From NCBI GenBank assembly GCA_012735465.1, contig JAAYHJ010000050.1, positions 27,148 through 91,147 of the forward strand: 64,000 nt of DNA. Reading direction: 5' to 3'. The translations under genes and the position numbers were made by a program. Shown piece after piece: positions 1 to 11,707 of the stretch. Numbering within the stretch: position 1 is the stretch's first letter; each line of letters opens with the position of its first letter. The notes below the pieces were generated by a model, which saw nothing but the letters and a program-made list of their open reading frames with translations, made no database searches and was not told the origin of the DNA. Source of the DNA: Clostridiaceae bacterium. GTDB taxonomy: Bacteria; Bacillota; Clostridia; SK-Y3.

Positions 1-538
1 GAACTGCTGATACTTTTATTTTTTTATCCAGATCATCAAAAGATGGATAGTGTATGTTGAAAATACTGTTTATGGTTTTAAAGTATTCCGGTTTTTCAAT
101 GGTATAGGGGCTGTAAATGATATTTGCTTCGGTAATTAATTTATCTTTTAATAGCTTACCAAGCCAGTTGGCGCAATTGACCTCAAAATTTAGAGAAGAA
201 AGTCCGCTGTAACCTAGATCGGCATGGGAGTCGAAAATATATACTGTATTACATCCCTGGTCTTTTGCTATATCATAGGATAAAGCATGGGAATCGGATA
301 CATAGGCTTTGATACCTTCTTCGAATATAAAATGCTTTTTTATTTTATCCCAGAAGGTTCTAACTTCTGAAGAAAGCTGGAAAGATTTTTGAATATCCAT
401 TCCCCGTGCCTTTGCCTGGATATAACGCTTGTACCAAAGATTTAACATGTTATTGGTGTTTTCTATATATGAACCCCAATTTTCTTTTTGTGTATAAATA
501 AAATAATCCCAATCTATTGATAATAAGCACTTATCCAT
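1..538 (-). CDS. Arginase-fold (UPF0489-like) protein, 3' end off window
   Basis: The reverse strand reads open from an ATG at 538 to the window edge (179 codons, C-terminus missing). The start is preceded by a GGGGG ribosome binding site. Two motifs stand out: SIDWDYF near the N-terminus (about residues 7-13) and IFDSHADLGY in the middle, an arrangement of acidic and His residues resembling the metal-binding DxHxD of arginase-like hydrolases and the UPF0489 family. This family match is from memory. Substrate unknown. It lies just downstream of groEL, separated by a hairpin, so it is probably transcribed separately. Confidence 0.6.
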   Translation of the reverse strand, partial: MDKCLLSIDWDYFIYTQKENWGSYIENTNNMLNLWYKRYIQAKARGMDIQKSFQLSSEVRTFWDKIKKHFIFEEGIKAYVSDSHALSYDIAKDQGCNTVYIFDSHADLGYSGLSSLNFEVNCANWLGKLLKDKLITEANIIYSPYTIEKPEYFKTINSIFNIHYPSFDDLDKKIKVSAV

Positions 539-576
539 TGCATAGACCCCCAAAAATGGAAGTACAGAATTACAAC

Positions 577-608
577 AATGGCTGTGGGATTTAAATTCCA
601 CAGCCATT
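577..608 (-). terminator. Hairpin after groEL
   Basis: AATGGCTGTGG and CCACAGCCATT form a perfect 11-bp stem around a 10-nt AT-rich loop directly behind the groEL stop codon. The tail on the minus strand is only weakly T-rich, so termination may be partial. Confidence 0.6.
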
Positions 609-614
609 AGTATC

Positions 615-2550
<1,936 letters not shown>

Positions 2551-2615
2551 AATGCTCAGCTCCTTTTCTATGGTATTATATGCAGACTCTTTATTTTAAC
2601 AGTTTAATCAGCAAG

Positions 2616-3188
2616 TCAAGTCTTGAATATGTGAAGCGGAATACTGATACGAACGCGAGATTTTATATGCTTCATGAAGCCGGTTTTTGAAAGGATAACT
2701 ATTGCTGCATCGGCCAAAAGACCTCCAAGAAGGATGTGCGACATGAATACTTTCATACCTTCATCTGCAATTTTTACGTGTTGCAGTACTATTGGATGCA
2801 GCTTGTAAATCACAAAGTATCCAAGCAATCCCCATGCCAGGGAAAACTTTAAGCAGATTCGGCCCTTTAAATTGCAAAATTCATTGCTGTAATCCCAGGC
2901 TTTCACATTGAATAATGTTTCCAATATGTACCCTGTCATATATTCTAAAATTGTGGTTAATAGCATGATGGAAACTATATTGGCTAACGGAAGATTGGAT
3001 TTAAACTTTGAACTAATAAGCAGGATTAAAAGTATTCCAAAACCATAGACAGGGCAGAGGGGCCCTAATAAGAAACCGCGGTTTATAAACCTTCTTTCCT
3101 TGTACCAGGCATATGCAACCTCAAGCAACCAGCCTGAAAAAGAGTAAAACATAAAATAAATGACCAGGTCATAAAAATTGTCATACAT
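2616..3188 (-). CDS. CmpB-like multi-pass membrane protein, first gene of the groESL unit
   Basis: A 190-aa integral membrane protein with about four to five hydrophobic segments. The stretch FSGWLLEVAYAW, then FINRGFLLGP and CPVYGFG, is the hallmark of the ABC_trans_CmpB family (PF06541), annotated as putative ABC transporter permease although its function is unknown. AAGGGGGG precedes the ATG at 3188. It is the first gene behind the CIRCE promoter and lies 65 bp upstream of groES in the same direction, so it should be heat- and HrcA-regulated. No ATPase gene is adjacent. Confidence 0.85.
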   Translation of the reverse strand: MYDNFYDLVIYFMFYSFSGWLLEVAYAWYKERRFINRGFLLGPLCPVYGFGILLILLISSKFKSNLPLANIVSIMLLTTILEYMTGYILETLFNVKAWDYSNEFCNLKGRICLKFSLAWGLLGYFVIYKLHPIVLQHVKIADEGMKVFMSHILLGGLLADAAIVILSKTGFMKHIKSRVRISIPLHIFKT

Positions 3189-3275
3189 TTTGATGCCCCC
3201 CTTTATTATCTATATAAAAGGCTACATTGGTAACTAAAGGCAGGGTTTTACTGTTAAGCAGAATTTTTTTTTGAA

Positions 3276-3302
3276 TTGGCACTCACCTGAATAGAGTGCT
3301 AA
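3276..3302 (-). promoter_or_regulatory. CIRCE operator (HrcA site)
   Basis: Read on the minus strand: TTAGCACTC, nine-base spacer, GAGTGCCAA. The first arm is perfect and the second has one mismatch to the consensus TTAGCACTC-N9-GAGTGCTAA. It starts eight bases after the -10 box of the promoter at 3311-3338, so bound HrcA would block transcription initiation. Confidence 0.95.
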
Positions 3303-3310
3303 CAATTATT

Positions 3311-3338
3311 ATTTTATCCTTCTGTATACCAAAGTCAA
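3311..3338 (-). promoter_or_regulatory. SigA-type promoter of the CmpB-like-groES-groEL unit
   Basis: On the minus strand TTGACT (3338-3333), a 16-bp spacer and TAAAAT (3316-3311), with the CIRCE element beginning at the expected transcription start. Confidence 0.8.
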
Positions 3339-3494
3339 TTTATGAAAAAATTCATTTTTGCTGACTTATTAGGATTAATGATTATTTGTTACAAATATAC
3401 TTAAAATAAGCTGACTTTTTCTAAGATTCTCCCATTATCTCATGAATTCAAGGAGTAGGATAAAATGGGAAAATTATATCCTTATAAGTAATAG

Positions 3495-3523
3495 TTGAAA
3501 TTAATTACATAATGTAGTAATAT
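3495..3523 (+). promoter_or_regulatory. Probable SigA promoter of the GH95 gene
   Basis: TTGAAA (3495-3500), a 17-bp spacer and TAATAT (3518-3523), giving a leader of about 150 nt before the ATG at 3681. Confidence 0.55.
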
Positions 3524-3680
3524 AAATCTAGATTTTATATTAAATTTCATTGCAGAAGGGTTGGTGATAATAAATCATACTCCTGTGCTTTTAAATTCAG
3601 TCAGTTTTGACATAAAGGTTTTTAAAGATTTATCTAGCCTGGCAGCAAAGGAAAATAAAAAAGCAAAGGAAGGGTGTGAA

Positions 3681-6600
3681 ATGAGGATTAATAAAAAATT
3701 TATTATGAAAGTTTGTGCTTTTTTATTAGTGTTTACAATGTTAATTGGAGTTAATTTCCCAATTACCGGTTTAGAAGCGTTTGCTGCTTCAAATGATGTT
3801 GCCTCTTCGGAAAACATTTTTTCTTCGGATGATGATCTTATACTAAAGTATAACACTATGGCCGGAACCAATTTTTCGGGTAATGCCTACGATATAAATG
3901 AATCCTTTTATAAAGCACTACCTATTGGAAACGGCCGTATTGGGGCTGCGGTATACGGTAATTATCCGGATGAAAGAATTGATTTGAACGAAGCCACTTT
4001 TTGGAGCGGCGGACCGAGCAACAATAATAAACAGGGAGCCGCAAATTATCTGGCGCAGGCGCAAAGCCTTACGCTTCAAGGGAGATACAAGGAAGCGGAT
4101 GAGCTAATCAGAAATAATATGATCGGCGGCGGAGAAGCAAGGTACCTGCCGATTGGTAGTCTAAAATTGGCGTTTGGCCACACTTCTGTTTCTAATTATT
4201 CAAGACAGCTGGATATGAATACCGGCGTTGTTTCCTGTGATTACACCTACAATGGAGTCAATTATCACCGTGAGTCTTTTGTCAGTTATCCCGATCAAGT
4301 TTTGGTAACCAGAATAACGGCAAGTGCACCCGGGGCCGTGTCCTTTACCGCCACTTATGAATGTCCCCTGTCAGGTCAATATACCGTTTCCACGTCGGGT
4401 TCGGATACCCTGGTCATGAACGGACATGGGGATTCCGATCCAGGTGTGGGTTATGCGCTGAGATTTTCAACTCGTTCCAAGATTATTAATACAAATGGAA
4501 CCGTCTCAGCCGGCACCAACAGCATAACCGTTACCAATGCGGATTCGGTGATTATTCTTACCTCTATTCGTACTAATTTTGTAGATTACAAAACCGTGAA
4601 CGGGGACGAGCAAGGAAAAGCCATTGACGATATTAACAATGCTTCGACAAAATCCTATACAACCTTGTACAACAATCATGTATCAGATTACCAGAATTTA
4701 TTCAAGAGGGTGGATCTGGACCTGGGCGGTAGCGGCAGTGAGAATGGCAAGCCTATGGGACAGAGGATTGCAGAATTTAGAACTACTAATGATCCTAAAT
4801 TGGTAAAAGTGCTTTTCCAATATGGAAGGTACCTGATGATTTGTGCTTCCCGTGATTCGCAGCCTATGAATTTGCAAGGGATTTGGAATAAGTTCCGTAA
4901 TCCGCCTTGGGACAGTAAATATACGACAAATATCAATTATGAAATGAACTATTGGCCGGCTTTTACAACCAACCTGGAAGAATGTTTCAGGCCGTTTGTG
5001 GAAAAGGCAAAGTCGCTGCAGGAGCGGGGAAATGAAACTGCCCGTGTTCATTATAATATAACCAATGGATGGGTACTGCATCATAATACCGATTTGTGGA
5101 ACCGGACTGCTCCAATAGACGGCGAATGGGGATTCTGGCCGACCGGTGGAGCTTGGATTTCCAATATGCTATATGATGCCTATAACTTTAATCAGGATAT
5201 TGATTATTTGAATGAAATATATCCGGTTATAAGAGGTAGCGCCGACTTTTTACAAACCTTGATGCAGCCGGTAAATATTGACGGTCAGGAGTATCTGGTA
5301 ATCAACCCCAGTACTTCACCGGAAGTTGCAACACCTACTAACAGTGGAGGGCAAGGCGCGTACTGCTGTTACGGAGTAACCATGGATAATGGAATATGCC
5401 GCGAGCTTTTTAAAGATGTCATCAAGGCTTCCAATATCTTAGGTATTGATTCCTCGTTCAGTTCTGTCCTCCAGTCCAAGGTTTCACAAATTAAACCCAA
5501 TGCCATTGGAAGATGGGGACAGCTTCAGGAATGGGCCTTTGACTGGGACAGTCCAAATGAGAAAAACCGCCATATATCTCACCTGTACGAACTTTTCCCG
5601 GGGTATGAAATAAGTAAAAGAAAAAATGCTGCTATTGCTAATGCGGCAATAACATCGTTAAATGCCCGGGGAGATGAGGGAACCGGTTGGTCCATAGGCT
5701 GGAAAATAAATTGTTGGGCAAGGCTGGAAGACGGTGCCCGTGCCTATAATTTAATCAGGCTGTTTATTGCCCCTGCCAGCTCAGGCGGCCGTCTCTATGA
5801 TAATTTGTGGGATGCACATCCACCGTTCCAGATTGACGGTAACTTTGCATTTACTTCCGGAATAGCAGAAATGCTATTGCAGAGCCATGATAATGAAATC
5901 AATCTTTTGCCGGCACTGCCTGCTCAGTGGCATACGGGCTATGTAAAGGGACTTAGAGCCCGCGGTAATTTTACAATTACAGAAATGAATTGGTCCAATG
6001 GTGTTTTGGAAAGTGTCAGCATCAAGTCCAATTCCGGTAATGTTTGTAATTTGCGCTATGGCAATAACACTGTTTCTTTCCCGACGGAAGCAGGAAAAAC
6101 TTACCGGTTAAATGGTGCTTTGCAATTTATAGGTGAGGAAACTGCTCCCATTTTATCAAATATAGCATTGAATAAGACCGTCACTGCTTCGGGTGAAGCT
6201 GCCGGTGAGGAAGCAGCTAAAGCAGTTGATGGCTCAATTGATACCCGATGGTGTCATGATGCCGGTATGAGCGGTGAGTGGTTAAAAGTTGACCTCGGCG
6301 CCGAGTATGATATAAGCCGTTGGGTAGTAAAACAGGCCGGTTTGGTTGATAATATTAAATATAATGCAAGGGATTTTATACTTCAAAAGAGTGATGACGG
6401 AGAAAACTGGGTGGATGTGGATGCGGTTTATGGAAATGTACAAAATATAAGTGATCGGAATGTACCAACCTTTAAGGCAAGGTATGTACGGTTGTACATC
6501 AATACTGCTACTCAGGATAATTCCGGCGGTGCCAGAATCCAAGAATTTGAGCTCTGGGGTACAAATGAAGCAGAAAACGGCGTATTAGGTGGTAATGCCC

Positions 6601-8861
6601 AAATCATTACGGATGAGAAAGCTTCCGGAGGCAAGGCCGTAAGACTTTCTTCCAAAGGGGATTCGGTGTCTTTTAACGCTTCCGGTACTGTATCGCATAT
6701 TGCATTCAGGTATTGTAGCGAAAAGGATACGGTAAAGGTTAGCTTGTATGTAAACGATACCTATTCTCAGGATATTTCCCTGGAGGGAAATGGCGTTTCG
6801 TCCGGGGAATATGCAGTCCAAACCGTTCCGGTAGATATACCGGCAGGTTCAAGCTTTAAACTGCAGTTGGACGGCGATGATGGTGCAATTACTATTGATA
6901 CCATTACATTAATGGATTTAAACAGCAAACTGGCTTTGAAGAAACTAGCTGTAAATAATGAAGCTCCGACACTTATTGCAGGCAGCACCGCCTATTATAA
7001 GGTATTTGCAGAGTACATGGATGGAAGTACGGAAGATGTAACTGATAAAGCAACATATGATAATCCGTATCCGGAAATTGCAGAGATAGCAAACGGGGTA
7101 ATAAAGGCTAAGGAAAAAGGTTCAACCAATGTAACCGTAAGCTTTAAAGGAGTGCTGGGCGATACCGTAACGGCAAAGATTTCCATAACGGTTACATATC
7201 TAAATCCGTATGTTATAAATGAAGCAGAAGCATTTACCCAGCAGTCCGGTGTCCAGACAGAAAGTTGTTCCGAGGGCGGAGAAAATGTAGGCTTTATCGA
7301 AAACGGGGACTGGATAATGTTTAGTGGCGTTGACTTTGGCCCGGGGGCAGAATCCCTTGATATTAGGGTAGCATCCGCAACCAACGGCGGAAATATTGAA
7401 GTTCGTCTTGACAGCCCTACAGGGCCATTGGTGGGAACCTGTAATGTTACCAATACCGGGGGGTGGCAGACCTGGACTACAAAGTCTTGCCAAATCAGCG
7501 GTGCAACGGGAGTACATGACTTGTACTTTAGATTTAGCGGCGGCAGTGGTTACCTGTTAAATGTTAACTGGTGGAAGTTCAACCCTGTAGAAGTAGCCCC
7601 CGGAGTATTTCTAAACAAGACATCCCTTGCAATGAAAACAGGTGATAAGGGTATATTAATAGCAACCGTATATCCGCTTGATGCAGAAAATAAAACAGTA
7701 ATCTTTGAATCGGATAATGAAGAGGTGGCTACCGTAACAGGAGCAGTATTTGATGAAGCAACAGGTACCACAAGGGTAACGGTCAATGCAATATCTGAAG
7801 GTACGGCAATAATAACTGCTACGCCTGCAAACGGAACCAAAGCAGCGGAATGTGTGGTTACGGTAACAACGAGACCTCCCGAGACGGTGACGAGATATGA
7901 AGCCGAAAGCGGTACGACCATAGGCGGTACGAAAAAAAGCAGCGAAGCAAATGCCTCCGGCGGTATGGTTGTAGACTTTTTCTCAGACCCGGGTGATGGG
8001 TTGATAATTTCCAATGTGGTTGAAGGTTCCAAACTCGTTGTGAGGTATTCGACGGAAAATGACCCGGGCAAGCTTGCTTTGTATATTAATGGAGTTTATA
8101 CCATGGACCTCCTTTTACCAACTACCAGGAGTTATCATACTTTTGCAACGGAAGTGTTCGATGTATACATCCCGGAAGGAGCAGAAATTAAAATTCAGCT
8201 GGATGAAGAGGAGATAGAAACAGGAGCAAATATCGATTATATCGAGATAATAAAAATAAATGTAACAGGTGTAAAACTTAATACCAACAGCCTTAACCTT
8301 ATAGTAGGAGAAACCGGACAACTGACTGCAACGGTAATACCGGACAATGCAACCAATAAGGCTGTAAAGTTCTCATCCAGCAATACCGGCATAGCAACAG
8401 TGGATGATGCAGGTAAGGTGACGGCAGTGGCAGAAGGAACGGCAACAATCACGGTAACGACAGTGGACGGCAGTCTTACTGCTTCATGTGTAGTGAATGT
8501 AACGAAAGAAGCTTCCGAAAGTGGATATATTGTCACCACCATCTTTATGCCGGCTACCCTGCAGGGCAATAAGCTGATTTCGGCAGATGTTAATGTTGAA
8601 AACATCGATGCCCCGGATGATCCTGTACTTGCCATTGTAGCCCTTTATGATGCAAACAACCGGATGATAAATGTATCTTATATTTCCAAAGTAATTGCCA
8701 AAGGAAAGGTTGAAAAGCTTTCTGCAGGATTTATCTTACCCGAGGATATTACAGGGCATTGTGTCAAGGTATTTGTATGGGATGGAGAAACCCCGGCAAC
8801 ATCAGATGGGCGCCCCTTATCAAATGTTGTTTCATTGTCTGCTACCGAGCCGACAAATTAG
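3681..8861 (+). CDS. Secreted multimodular GH95 alpha-L-fucosidase
   Basis: An exported enzyme of 1726 aa predicted to remove alpha-L-fucose (some family members act on alpha-L-galactose) from plant glycans such as xyloglucan. I place the start at the ATG at 3681: it has GGAAGGG upstream and gives a clean signal peptide ending near LEAFAAS; the in-frame TTG at 3561 does not. The GH95 region (about 3850-6140) shows LPIGNGRIGA, DLNEATFWSG, NINYEMNYWP and FQIDGNFAF, matching the family's conserved Asn and Asp positions. Then follow an F5/8-type C (CBM32-like) domain, a small beta module, an Ig-like domain, a CBM6-like domain (about 7205-7590), a BIG2 domain, a CBM35-like domain, another BIG2 and a C-terminal module of about 110 aa (8524-8858) shared with the GH10 and GH3 enzymes of this window. 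No dockerin, SLH or LPXTG. Confidence 0.93.
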   Translation: MRINKKFIMKVCAFLLVFTMLIGVNFPITGLEAFAASNDVASSENIFSSDDDLILKYNTMAGTNFSGNAYDINESFYKALPIGNGRIGAAVYGNYPDERIDLNEATFWSGGPSNNNKQGAANYLAQAQSLTLQGRYKEADELIRNNMIGGGEARYLPIGSLKLAFGHTSVSNYSRQLDMNTGVVSCDYTYNGVNYHRESFVSYPDQVLVTRITASAPGAVSFTATYECPLSGQYTVSTSGSDTLVMNGHGDSDPGVGYALRFSTRSKIINTNGTVSAGTNSITVTNADSVIILTSIRTNFVDYKTVNGDEQGKAIDDINNASTKSYTTLYNNHVSDYQNLFKRVDLDLGGSGSENGKPMGQRIAEFRTTNDPKLVKVLFQYGRYLMICASRDSQPMNLQGIWNKFRNPPWDSKYTTNINYEMNYWPAFTTNLEECFRPFVEKAKSLQERGNETARVHYNITNGWVLHHNTDLWNRTAPIDGEWGFWPTGGAWISNMLYDAYNFNQDIDYLNEIYPVIRGSADFLQTLMQPVNIDGQEYLVINPSTSPEVATPTNSGGQGAYCCYGVTMDNGICRELFKDVIKASNILGIDSSFSSVLQSKVSQIKPNAIGRWGQLQEWAFDWDSPNEKNRHISHLYELFPGYEISKRKNAAIANAAITSLNARGDEGTGWSIGWKINCWARLEDGARAYNLIRLFIAPASSGGRLYDNLWDAHPPFQIDGNFAFTSGIAEMLLQSHDNEINLLPALPAQWHTGYVKGLRARGNFTITEMNWSNGVLESVSIKSNSGNVCNLRYGNNTVSFPTEAGKTYRLNGALQFIGEETAPILSNIALNKTVTASGEAAGEEAAKAVDGSIDTRWCHDAGMSGEWLKVDLGAEYDISRWVVKQAGLVDNIKYNARDFILQKSDDGENWVDVDAVYGNVQNISDRNVPTFKARYVRLYINTATQDNSGGARIQEFELWGTNEAENGVLGGNAQIITDEKASGGKAVRLSSKGDSVSFNASGTVSHIAFRYCSEKDTVKVSLYVNDTYSQDISLEGNGVSSGEYAVQTVPVDIPAGSSFKLQLDGDDGAITIDTITLMDLNSKLALKKLAVNNEAPTLIAGSTAYYKVFAEYMDGSTEDVTDKATYDNPYPEIAEIANGVIKAKEKGSTNVTVSFKGVLGDTVTAKISITVTYLNPYVINEAEAFTQQSGVQTESCSEGGENVGFIENGDWIMFSGVDFGPGAESLDIRVASATNGGNIEVRLDSPTGPLVGTCNVTNTGGWQTWTTKSCQISGATGVHDLYFRFSGGSGYLLNVNWWKFNPVEVAPGVFLNKTSLAMKTGDKGILIATVYPLDAENKTVIFESDNEEVATVTGAVFDEATGTTRVTVNAISEGTAIITATPANGTKAAECVVTVTTRPPETVTRYEAESGTTIGGTKKSSEANASGGMVVDFFSDPGDGLIISNVVEGSKLVVRYSTENDPGKLALYINGVYTMDLLLPTTRSYHTFATEVFDVYIPEGAEIKIQLDEEEIETGANIDYIEIIKINVTGVKLNTNSLNLIVGETGQLTATVIPDNATNKAVKFSSSNTGIATVDDAGKVTAVAEGTATITVTTVDGSLTASCVVNVTKEASESGYIVTTIFMPATLQGNKLISADVNVENIDAPDDPVLAIVALYDANNRMINVSYISKVIAKGKVEKLSAGFILPEDITGHCVKVFVWDGETPATSDGRPLSNVVSLSATEPTN

Positions 8862-8908
8862 TATTTGAGTGATGGGCACAAACTCAATATTATCAACCTG
8901 AAATAAAG

Positions 8909-8946
8909 AATCACCCCTACAATATTTATTGTGGGGGTGATTTTTA
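8909..8946 (+). terminator. Rho-independent terminator after GH95
   Basis: AATCACCCCTACAATA pairs with TATTGTGGGGGTGATT around a very short AT loop, followed by TTTTT. Confidence 0.9.
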
Positions 8947-9075
8947 ATTAAAACTGTAGATAACCTTGCTTCTGCCTCATCACCGGGCGCATACGTGAAA
9001 ATTTCCCACTGCTTTTTCATTGCAGAAACGGTTACACAAAAATTATAGCACAAAGTGGAAAGGATTTCACCTCAC

Positions 9076-9105
9076 TTGACAAGGCATTACCGGTAATGAT
9101 ATTAT
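9076..9105 (+). promoter_or_regulatory. Promoter of the liv-type operon with a palindrome in the spacer
   Basis: TTGACA (9076-9081), an 18-bp spacer and TATTAT (9100-9105). The spacer contains the perfect 14-bp palindrome CATTACCGGTAATG (9085-9098), well placed for a repressor. A leader of about 220 nt follows before the first start codon; it is AT-rich and I recognise no riboswitch in it. Confidence 0.65.
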
Positions 9106-9329
9106 AATTTAGTAAAATTTTAGCAAAAAATACATAAACTGTTTTTTCTGCAATAATTGATTTTATCCCGGCAAAGAGGCTGAAGTTGCATCAATGTATG
9201 TTCTTGCATTTTTAAACTTTTTTTTTAAGTTAAAATTTTTATAGTTAATAATTTAACAATTTCCAAAACATAATATGAGGCTGATACGGAAGATTATACA
9301 CATTAGGTAAAGGGGGGCAATGGAGAGTA

Positions 9330-10106
9330 ATGTCTTTTTTGTTGGAAGTGAACGACCTTTCCATTAATTTCAAAGCCCTGAAAGCGGTTAGCGGCTTTTC
9401 GGCAAAACTGGAAAGAAACAAGATTTACGGACTTATAGGGACGAATGGCGCTGGGAAAACGACAGTTATAAACATGCTATCAGGACTACTCAAGCCAGCA
9501 TCAGGAACAATTATTTTTGATGGAAAGGATATAACAGGCTGCCAGCCTGATAAGATTGCCCGTATGGGAATTTTAAGAACATATCAGAATCTAAGGTTGT
9601 TTAAGAAAATTTCAGCCCTTCAGAATGTAATCATCGGTGCGCAAATCCACAAATCCTACAACAATTTAGAGGCAATTGTGGGTTCCAAACGGTTTATTGA
9701 AGAAGAAAAGCAAATGGAGCAAAAGGCAATGGAAATGCTGCGTATCATGGGTATTGAATCCTATGCAAGGGAACAGGCTGATTCATTGCCCTACGGAGCC
9801 CAGAGAAAACTTGAAATTGCGCGTATCCTGGCAGCATCGCCGAAACTATTGCTTCTTGATGAGCCGGCTGCCGGCATGAATCCCCAGGAAAGCATGGAAC
9901 TTGTGCAGACTATTAAAAAAATCCAGGAAGAATTCGGTCTTACCATTCTCCTCATCGAGCACGATATGAAGGTTGTGATGGGACTCTGCGAATATATTTA
10001 CGTAATGTCAAGCGGCCAGGTTATTGCAGAGGGTGAACCCAAGGCAATCAGAGACGACCCGAAAGTCATTGAGGCATACTTGGGGAGGTCGAGAAAAAAT
10101 GCTTGA
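9330..10106 (+). CDS. livG: ABC importer ATP-binding protein, LivG type
   Basis: The first of two ATPases that drive a branched-chain-amino-acid-type (HAAT family) importer at the cytoplasmic membrane face. The 258-aa protein has Walker A GTNGAGKTT, signature region LPYGAQRKLEIA, Walker B LLLLDEPAAG and the C-terminal extension IRDDPKVIEAYLGR characteristic of LivG. The signature LPYGAQ differs from LSGGQ, as is usual in LivG. A GGAG lies ahead of the ATG. The next gene overlaps its last 8 bp. The real substrate may be an amide or another amino acid, given the hydrolase genes downstream. Confidence 0.9.
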   Translation: MSFLLEVNDLSINFKALKAVSGFSAKLERNKIYGLIGTNGAGKTTVINMLSGLLKPASGTIIFDGKDITGCQPDKIARMGILRTYQNLRLFKKISALQNVIIGAQIHKSYNNLEAIVGSKRFIEEEKQMEQKAMEMLRIMGIESYAREQADSLPYGAQRKLEIARILAASPKLLLLDEPAAGMNPQESMELVQTIKKIQEEFGLTILLIEHDMKVVMGLCEYIYVMSSGQVIAEGEPKAIRDDPKVIEAYLGRSRKNA

Positions 10107-10806
10107 GATAAACAAGTTAAGTGTGAAATACGATAACATACGCGTGCTGCACTACATATCCATGCAGATCCGAAAAGGTGAAATGGTTGCCCTGATCGGG
10201 GCCAACGGGGCCGGGAAAACCACAGTATTAAGGACAATTTCCGGACTTCTCAAAGCGGAATCAGGAGAAATCTTATTTGAAGGCAAGGACATTACGAAAA
10301 TGTCCAGTCACAACATAGTCGCCAGCGGGATTGTCCATGTGCCGGAAGGAAGGCAAATCTTCACCAAGATGACTATCGAGGAGAATCTTAAGCTGGGTGC
10401 TTACCTGCAAAGGGATAAATCAGTGATTAAAAGAAATTTTGAAAAAGTTTTTTCCCTGTTCCCCATTTTAAAACAAAGACTGCACCAGCAAGCGGGAACT
10501 TTATCAGGAGGAGAGCAACAGATGCTTGCAATCGGCAGGGCTTTGCTCGGGAATCCGAAACTTCTGTTGCTGGATGAACCCTCCATGGGCTTGTCCCCAA
10601 TAATGACACAACAGGTTTTCAGTGTGCTGGAATCTTTGAAAAAAGAAGGCATTACAATGCTTCTGGTTGAGCAGAACGCTTATGAAGCATTGGAGATATC
10701 CGACAGGGCATACATTCTTGAAACAGGTAATATTACGCTGGAAGGAAGAAGCAGCGATTTGATCCAGGATCCGAATGTAAAGAAAGCTTACCTGGGGGGT
10801 GATTGA
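10099..10806 (+). CDS. livF: ABC importer ATP-binding protein, LivF type
   Basis: Second ATPase of the importer (235 aa). Walker A GANGAGKTT, signature LSGGEQQML, Walker B LLLLDEPSMGLSP and the LivF-like ending LIQDPNVKKAYLGGD are present. The ATG at 10099 has GGGGAGG upstream and overlaps the end of livG by 8 bp, which suggests translational coupling; an earlier in-frame start at 10024 would lie deep inside livG and is unlikely. Confidence 0.9.
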   Translation: MLEINKLSVKYDNIRVLHYISMQIRKGEMVALIGANGAGKTTVLRTISGLLKAESGEILFEGKDITKMSSHNIVASGIVHVPEGRQIFTKMTIEENLKLGAYLQRDKSVIKRNFEKVFSLFPILKQRLHQQAGTLSGGEQQMLAIGRALLGNPKLLLLDEPSMGLSPIMTQQVFSVLESLKKEGITMLLVEQNAYEALEISDRAYILETGNITLEGRSSDLIQDPNVKKAYLGGD

Positions 10807-10807
10807 T

Positions 10808-11707
10808 ATGGATGGTTTCATATATTTCCTGATCCAGACTGTTAACGGGCTTAAGCTGGGGAGCGTGTATGCCATAGTGGCCGTCGGGTATTCCATGGTC
10901 TATGGGATACTGAGGCTTATCAATTTTGCCCATGGGGATATTATGACGGTTGGAGTTTATACCATTTTGGTACTGATGACTGCTTTCGGAGTGCCCCTCT
11001 GGATTACCGTCCTGTTATCTGTTGTAATAGCAATAGTGGTAGGACTTGCGACGGAGAGGATTGCCTACCGTCCTTTGCGCACGGCGGGAGAAGAGGCAAC
11101 TTTGATTTCTTCGCTGGCTGTTTCCATATTTCTGCAAAACTTGATCATGATGTTATTTTCTCCCCAAAGAAGAGCTTTCCATTTGCCCGAATACTTATCC
11201 AGGCTGCATACCATAGGGTTTATCAAGCTGTCAACCATGAACATCATTACTTTTGCGGCAGTATTTATTATCCTTATTGTATTGTCCCTGGTAATAAAAA
11301 AGACCCGTATTGGTATGGCCATGAGAGCATGTTCCGATAACCTGAATGCTTCAAAATTAATGGGAATCAATATAAATGCTGTTATTGTAACTGCCTTTGC
11401 AATTGGTTCAGGGCTTGCTGCCCTTTCCGGACTTATGCTGGCCGGAGAATACAAGACCATTGACCCCCTGATGGGATTTGTCCCCGGGCTGAAAGCATTT
11501 TGTGCTGCGGTTTTAGGCGGCATCGGCAGCTTGAGCGGAGCGGTACTGGGCGGATTCATCCTTGGCATTGCAGAAATGCTGTTTGCAGGCCTCATGCCGA
11601 CGGACTTAACTGCTTACCGTGATGCTTTCGTTTTTGTCCTGTTAATCCTTGTTCTTCTGGTCAGGCCCTACGGGATTTTAGGTTCAAAAGAGGGGGGTAG
11701 AAGCTGA
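10808..11707 (+). CDS. livH: ABC importer permease, LivH type
   Basis: Membrane permease of 299 aa with about eight hydrophobic segments. VNGLKLGSVYAIVAVGYSM and LINFAHGDIM near the N-terminus and AVLGGIGSLSGAVLGG near the C-terminus are conserved LivH signatures. The ATG at 10808 has GGGGGGTGA about 5 nt upstream; a GTG at 10799 is a less likely alternative. It starts 1 bp after the livF stop, and its TGA overlaps the ATG of the next gene. Confidence 0.9.
   Translation: MDGFIYFLIQTVNGLKLGSVYAIVAVGYSMVYGILRLINFAHGDIMTVGVYTILVLMTAFGVPLWITVLLSVVIAIVVGLATERIAYRPLRTAGEEATLISSLAVSIFLQNLIMMLFSPQRRAFHLPEYLSRLHTIGFIKLSTMNIITFAAVFIILIVLSLVIKKTRIGMAMRACSDNLNASKLMGININAVIVTAFAIGSGLAALSGLMLAGEYKTIDPLMGFVPGLKAFCAAVLGGIGSLSGAVLGGFILGIAEMLFAGLMPTDLTAYRDAFVFVLLILVLLVRPYGILGSKEGGRS

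Noticed and set aside
3465..3491. Eight-codon frame MGKLYPYK with an AAGGAG site, upstream of GH95
   Set aside because: It lies upstream of the best promoter (3495-3523) and would not be on the GH95 transcript, so it is probably chance.
9021..9036. cre-like sequence TGCAGAAACGGTTACA before the liv promoter
   Set aside because: Only 12 of 14 positions fit the CcpA consensus; the leading TG is missing at the right place.
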